Below are positions 62,021 through 64,000 of a stretch of 64,000 nt of DNA, in pieces. Numbering within the stretch: the first letter of the stretch is position 1; each line of letters starts with the position of its first letter. The translations under genes were made by a program, and so were the position numbers. Location of the stretch: NCBI GenBank assembly GCA_044226195.1, contig JBGAHO010000007.1, positions 1 through 64,000 of the forward strand. The letters are read 5' to 3'. The notes under the pieces are model-generated. The model was not told the DNA's origin, searched no databases, and saw only the letters and a program-made list of their open reading frames with translations. The DNA comes from RPQJ01 sp044226195 (GTDB lineage: Bacteria; Pseudomonadota; Gammaproteobacteria; Steroidobacterales; Steroidobacteraceae).

Positions 62021-63779
62021 GCGTACCGCCCCCGGAACTCTCCGGCGCCAGCCAGCGCGCGATCGTCGCGTACAGCAGTTTCGGGTCGACGGGCTTCACC
62101 ACGAAGTCGTTCATGCCGGCCAGCCGGCAACGCTCGCGGTCCTCGGCGAACGCGTTGGCGGTCATGGCGATGATGGGCACGTCGCCCCGCTCGGGCAGTT
62201 GCCGGATGCGGCGCGTGGCCTCGAGGCCGTCCATGACCGGCATCTGCATGTCCATCAGGACCAGGTCGTAAGGCCGGATCGCGACCTTGGCGAGCGCCTG
62301 GGCACCGTCGCAAGCCGTGTCGATCGCGAGCCCGTACGGCTCGAGCAGGGCCAGCGCCAGCTCGAGGTTGAGATCATTGTCTTCCACGACCAGCACGCGC
62401 GCGCCGGCGCAGGCGACCAGCGGACTCGCGGGCGGCACGGGCCGCGCCGCGACCGCGACACGCGGCAGGCGTGCCGAGAACCACAGCGAACAGCCCCCTG
62501 GCGGCATCTCGATCGCACCGGCCTCGCCATGCATCAGGCGGGCGAGACGTCGGGTCACGGCGAGGCCGACATCGGCGCCCGGCCTGAGCGGGTCCGCACT
62601 GGCCACTTCCGGGTCGCAGCACGCGAACTGCCGCTCGAGTTCCAGGGGATCGAGGGTGCCGCTCGGGTCCTCGACCCGGAACCGCACGAGCACGCCCTGC
62701 TCGGTCTCGTTCTCGACGCTGCAGCCGATCGTCAACCCGCCCGCCGGCTGCGCCTTGAGCGCGTGCATGGCGAGCGTCAGCAGCGACTGGCGCAGGCGCA
62801 GCGCGTCGCCGCGCAGTTCGCCCGGATCGGCGTGAGTGGCGACGCGCAGTTCCAGTCCGCAGTCCCGCGCGCGATCCTCGAGCATCGACGCGACGTCCTG
62901 GACGACGGGCGCAACCCGCAGCGGCACGTCGTCGAGTTCGAAGCGGCCGGCCTCGATGCGGGCGAGGTCGAGGATGCCGTTCAGGATGGCGAGCAGTTGC
63001 CCGGCCGCGGTGTCGATGTCGCTCAGGTGCCGCTGATCCTCGGCAGTCGCGCCCGACGCCCGCAGCTCGCGCACCATGCCGGTGATCACGCCGAGCGGCG
63101 CACGGATCTCCCGGCCCATGTCGTCGAGGAAGGCCGCCCGCGACCGTCCGGTCGCCTCGGCCTGCTCGCGGACCCTTTGCAGTTCGTCCTCGGTCGTGGC
63201 CCGTCGACTCACCTCGCGCGCCAGCTGCACCGTGCGCGCGGCGAGCCGGTCGTACATCTGCATCAGCGCGTCGACCAGCGCGCGCGAGGATCCCGACATC
63301 GCGCGTTCCGCGACGACCTTGGCGCGGTCGACGCTCAGGCCCGAGCGCCGCGCCTGCACCGCCATCGCGAGGCGACGGTCGGACTCGAGGATGTGGATCG
63401 CCAGCCAGTGGGTGAGGAACGTGATGATGTCGGCGACCACGTCGTCGAACGGGCGCTGCAGGTCGTCCGGGGACAGTGCCTGCACCCGTGCGGTGAAATC
63501 GGCGTGCTCGGCGATGTGCTCCGCTTCCCACGCGTCGCCGGCGAGTTGCTCGCGCCAGATGCGTTCCTCGGTGCGGAAGTGGTTGACCGCATAGGCCTTG
63601 AGGTCGTTGAAGACGCGGGCGCGCGTCGGGGCGTCCGAGTGGAACGCGAGGTGGTTCACCAGCACGTTGAGCAGCGAGACGAGGCCGCGATGCTGCTCAT
63701 CGATCTCGGCGATGCCGGTCTCGAAACTGGGGGTCCACGGGAAAACGTCGGCGAGCGGGCCCATGCGGGCTGAAAGCAT
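62007..63779 (-). CDS. Hemerythrin-degenerate histidine kinase-receiver protein
   Basis: A 590-residue cytoplasmic protein. Residues about 12-140 form a bacteriohemerythrin domain with all diiron ligands: His30, His67, Glu71, His88, His92, His129 and Asp134 (His124 is also there). Residues 200-440 follow a histidine-kinase fold (IREIRAP-like, helix LLAILNGILDLARIEAGRFELDD), but the phosphoacceptor His is Arg223 (MGREIRAP), the N-box Asn is His339 (LAMHALKA), and DTGIG/GTGLGL are DPSGTL/GADVGL. The C-terminal receiver is intact, with Asp510 in VLMDMQMPVMDG. Inferred: an O2/NO/iron sensor that cannot autophosphorylate and receives phosphate from another kinase. The start at 63779 is preferred over TTG 63803. 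Confidence 0.9.
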   Translation of the reverse strand: MLSARMGPLADVFPWTPSFETGIAEIDEQHRGLVSLLNVLVNHLAFHSDAPTRARVFNDLKAYAVNHFRTEERIWREQLAGDAWEAEHIAEHADFTARVQALSPDDLQRPFDDVVADIITFLTHWLAIHILESDRRLAMAVQARRSGLSVDRAKVVAERAMSGSSRALVDALMQMYDRLAARTVQLAREVSRRATTEDELQRVREQAEATGRSRAAFLDDMGREIRAPLGVITGMVRELRASGATAEDQRHLSDIDTAAGQLLAILNGILDLARIEAGRFELDDVPLRVAPVVQDVASMLEDRARDCGLELRVATHADPGELRGDALRLRQSLLTLAMHALKAQPAGGLTIGCSVENETEQGVLVRFRVEDPSGTLDPLELERQFACCDPEVASADPLRPGADVGLAVTRRLARLMHGEAGAIEMPPGGCSLWFSARLPRVAVAARPVPPASPLVACAGARVLVVEDNDLNLELALALLEPYGLAIDTACDGAQALAKVAIRPYDLVLMDMQMPVMDGLEATRRIRQLPERGDVPIIAMTANAFAEDRERCRLAGMNDFVVKPVDPKLLYATIARWLAPESSGGGTHGSA

Positions 63780-63859
63780 GATCCCGCGGCCCGGGCGGGT
63801 CAACGCGGGCAGCTACGGATGGGGCCGAAATGATCCTGAACGGAGCAAAAAGCGCCCGC

Positions 63860-64000
63860 TCAGGCCTTCGGCAGCGTCACTCCGCGCTGGCCCATGTACT
63901 TGCCGCCCCGGTCCTTGTAGGAGATTTCGCACACTTCGTCCGACTCGAAGAACAGCATCTGCGCCACGCCCTCGTTGGCGTAGATCTTCGCCGGCAGCGT
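63860..64000 (-). CDS. dcd: dCTP deaminase, C-terminal part, cut by the window edge
   Basis: The last 46 codons of a leftward gene running in from beyond the window. The translation reads KIYANEGVAQMLFFESDE, then a CEISYKDRGGKY segment and GQRGVTLP, closely matching the C-terminus of dCTP deaminases of Xanthomonas type, which make dUTP for thymidylate synthesis. A short T-run follows the stop on the leftward strand. Confidence 0.85.
   Translation of the reverse strand, partial: TLPAKIYANEGVAQMLFFESDEVCEISYKDRGGKYMGQRGVTLPKA

Noticed and set aside
63842..63862. Terminator after dcd
   Set aside because: A leftward T-run follows the stop, but the only adjacent complementary bases (AGCG/CGCT) leave a 2-base loop, too tight to form a hairpin.

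Overview
The window is a stretch of very GC-rich bacterial chromosome, about two thirds or more G+C by eye. It is densely coding and carries mostly housekeeping genes. Several gene orders are diagnostic for Gammaproteobacteria: nnr-tsaE-amidase-mutL-miaA-hfq-hflX-hflK-hflC-DUF2065-purA, pcnB-folK-panB-panC, lptF/lptG divergent from pepA-holC-valS, and purM-purN beside DUF2066-hda. The combination of a MutL carrying an endonuclease metal motif, a deoxynucleoside kinase between folK and panB, and a dCTP deaminase C-terminus of Xanthomonas type points to a Xanthomonadales/Nevskiales/Steroidobacterales-like lineage. That placement is an inference from synteny and motifs, since no search was possible.

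Layout. 1-266: the possible start of a leftward gene (perhaps rnr) and tRNA-Leu(CAG) with its own promoter. 266-13668: a long leftward block holding nnr, tsaE, a cell-wall amidase, mutL, miaA, hfq, hflX, hflK, hflC, DUF2065, purA, an acyl-CoA dehydrogenase and an NTF2-like lipoprotein. 13720-19127: queG rightward, then the leftward pcnB-folK-deoxynucleoside kinase-panB-panC group. 19143-19290: a palindromic bidirectional promoter serving pcnB and tRNA-Glu(CTC). 19345-21512: a small exported protein and an M20 peptidase, diverging.

21630-28618 is the accessory-looking part. On the minus strand, in transcription order, lie a SLOG-domain membrane protein, a TIR-transmembrane-TPR protein starting 4 bases after it, and a secreted C-type lectin protein. 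The first two form a likely operon that resembles nucleotide-signal immunity of the Thoeris type (TIR enzyme plus SLOG sensor) in an unfamiliar combination. A 19-bp palindrome lies just downstream of a candidate promoter for this operon. An unrecognised protein diverges from it.

28703-54326 returns to core functions: cytochrome c', cytochrome b561, an RDD protein, LptG/LptF, PepA, HolC, ValS, a MoxR-DUF58-transglutaminase group, an acyl-CoA-binding protein, MtfA, an MFS transporter, PrfC, RimI, a family 4 uracil-DNA glycosylase, PssA, ProS, a lytic transglycosylase, acylphosphatase, WrbA, DUF2069, Hda, a CDP-alcohol phosphatidyltransferase and DUF2066. 54419-56839 holds purM, purN and a DUF3108 protein.

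56847-63779 is a signalling cluster. A 1345-residue hybrid histidine kinase with a terminal HPt domain runs into a leftward pair made of a hemerythrin protein with a degenerate kinase core plus receiver, and an RpfG-like HD-GYP response regulator. The window ends inside dcd.

No rRNA, CRISPR array, insertion sequence, integrase or obvious prophage gene was seen. Many neighbouring genes overlap by 1-4 bases on the same strand, and several convergent pairs overlap at their 3' ends.
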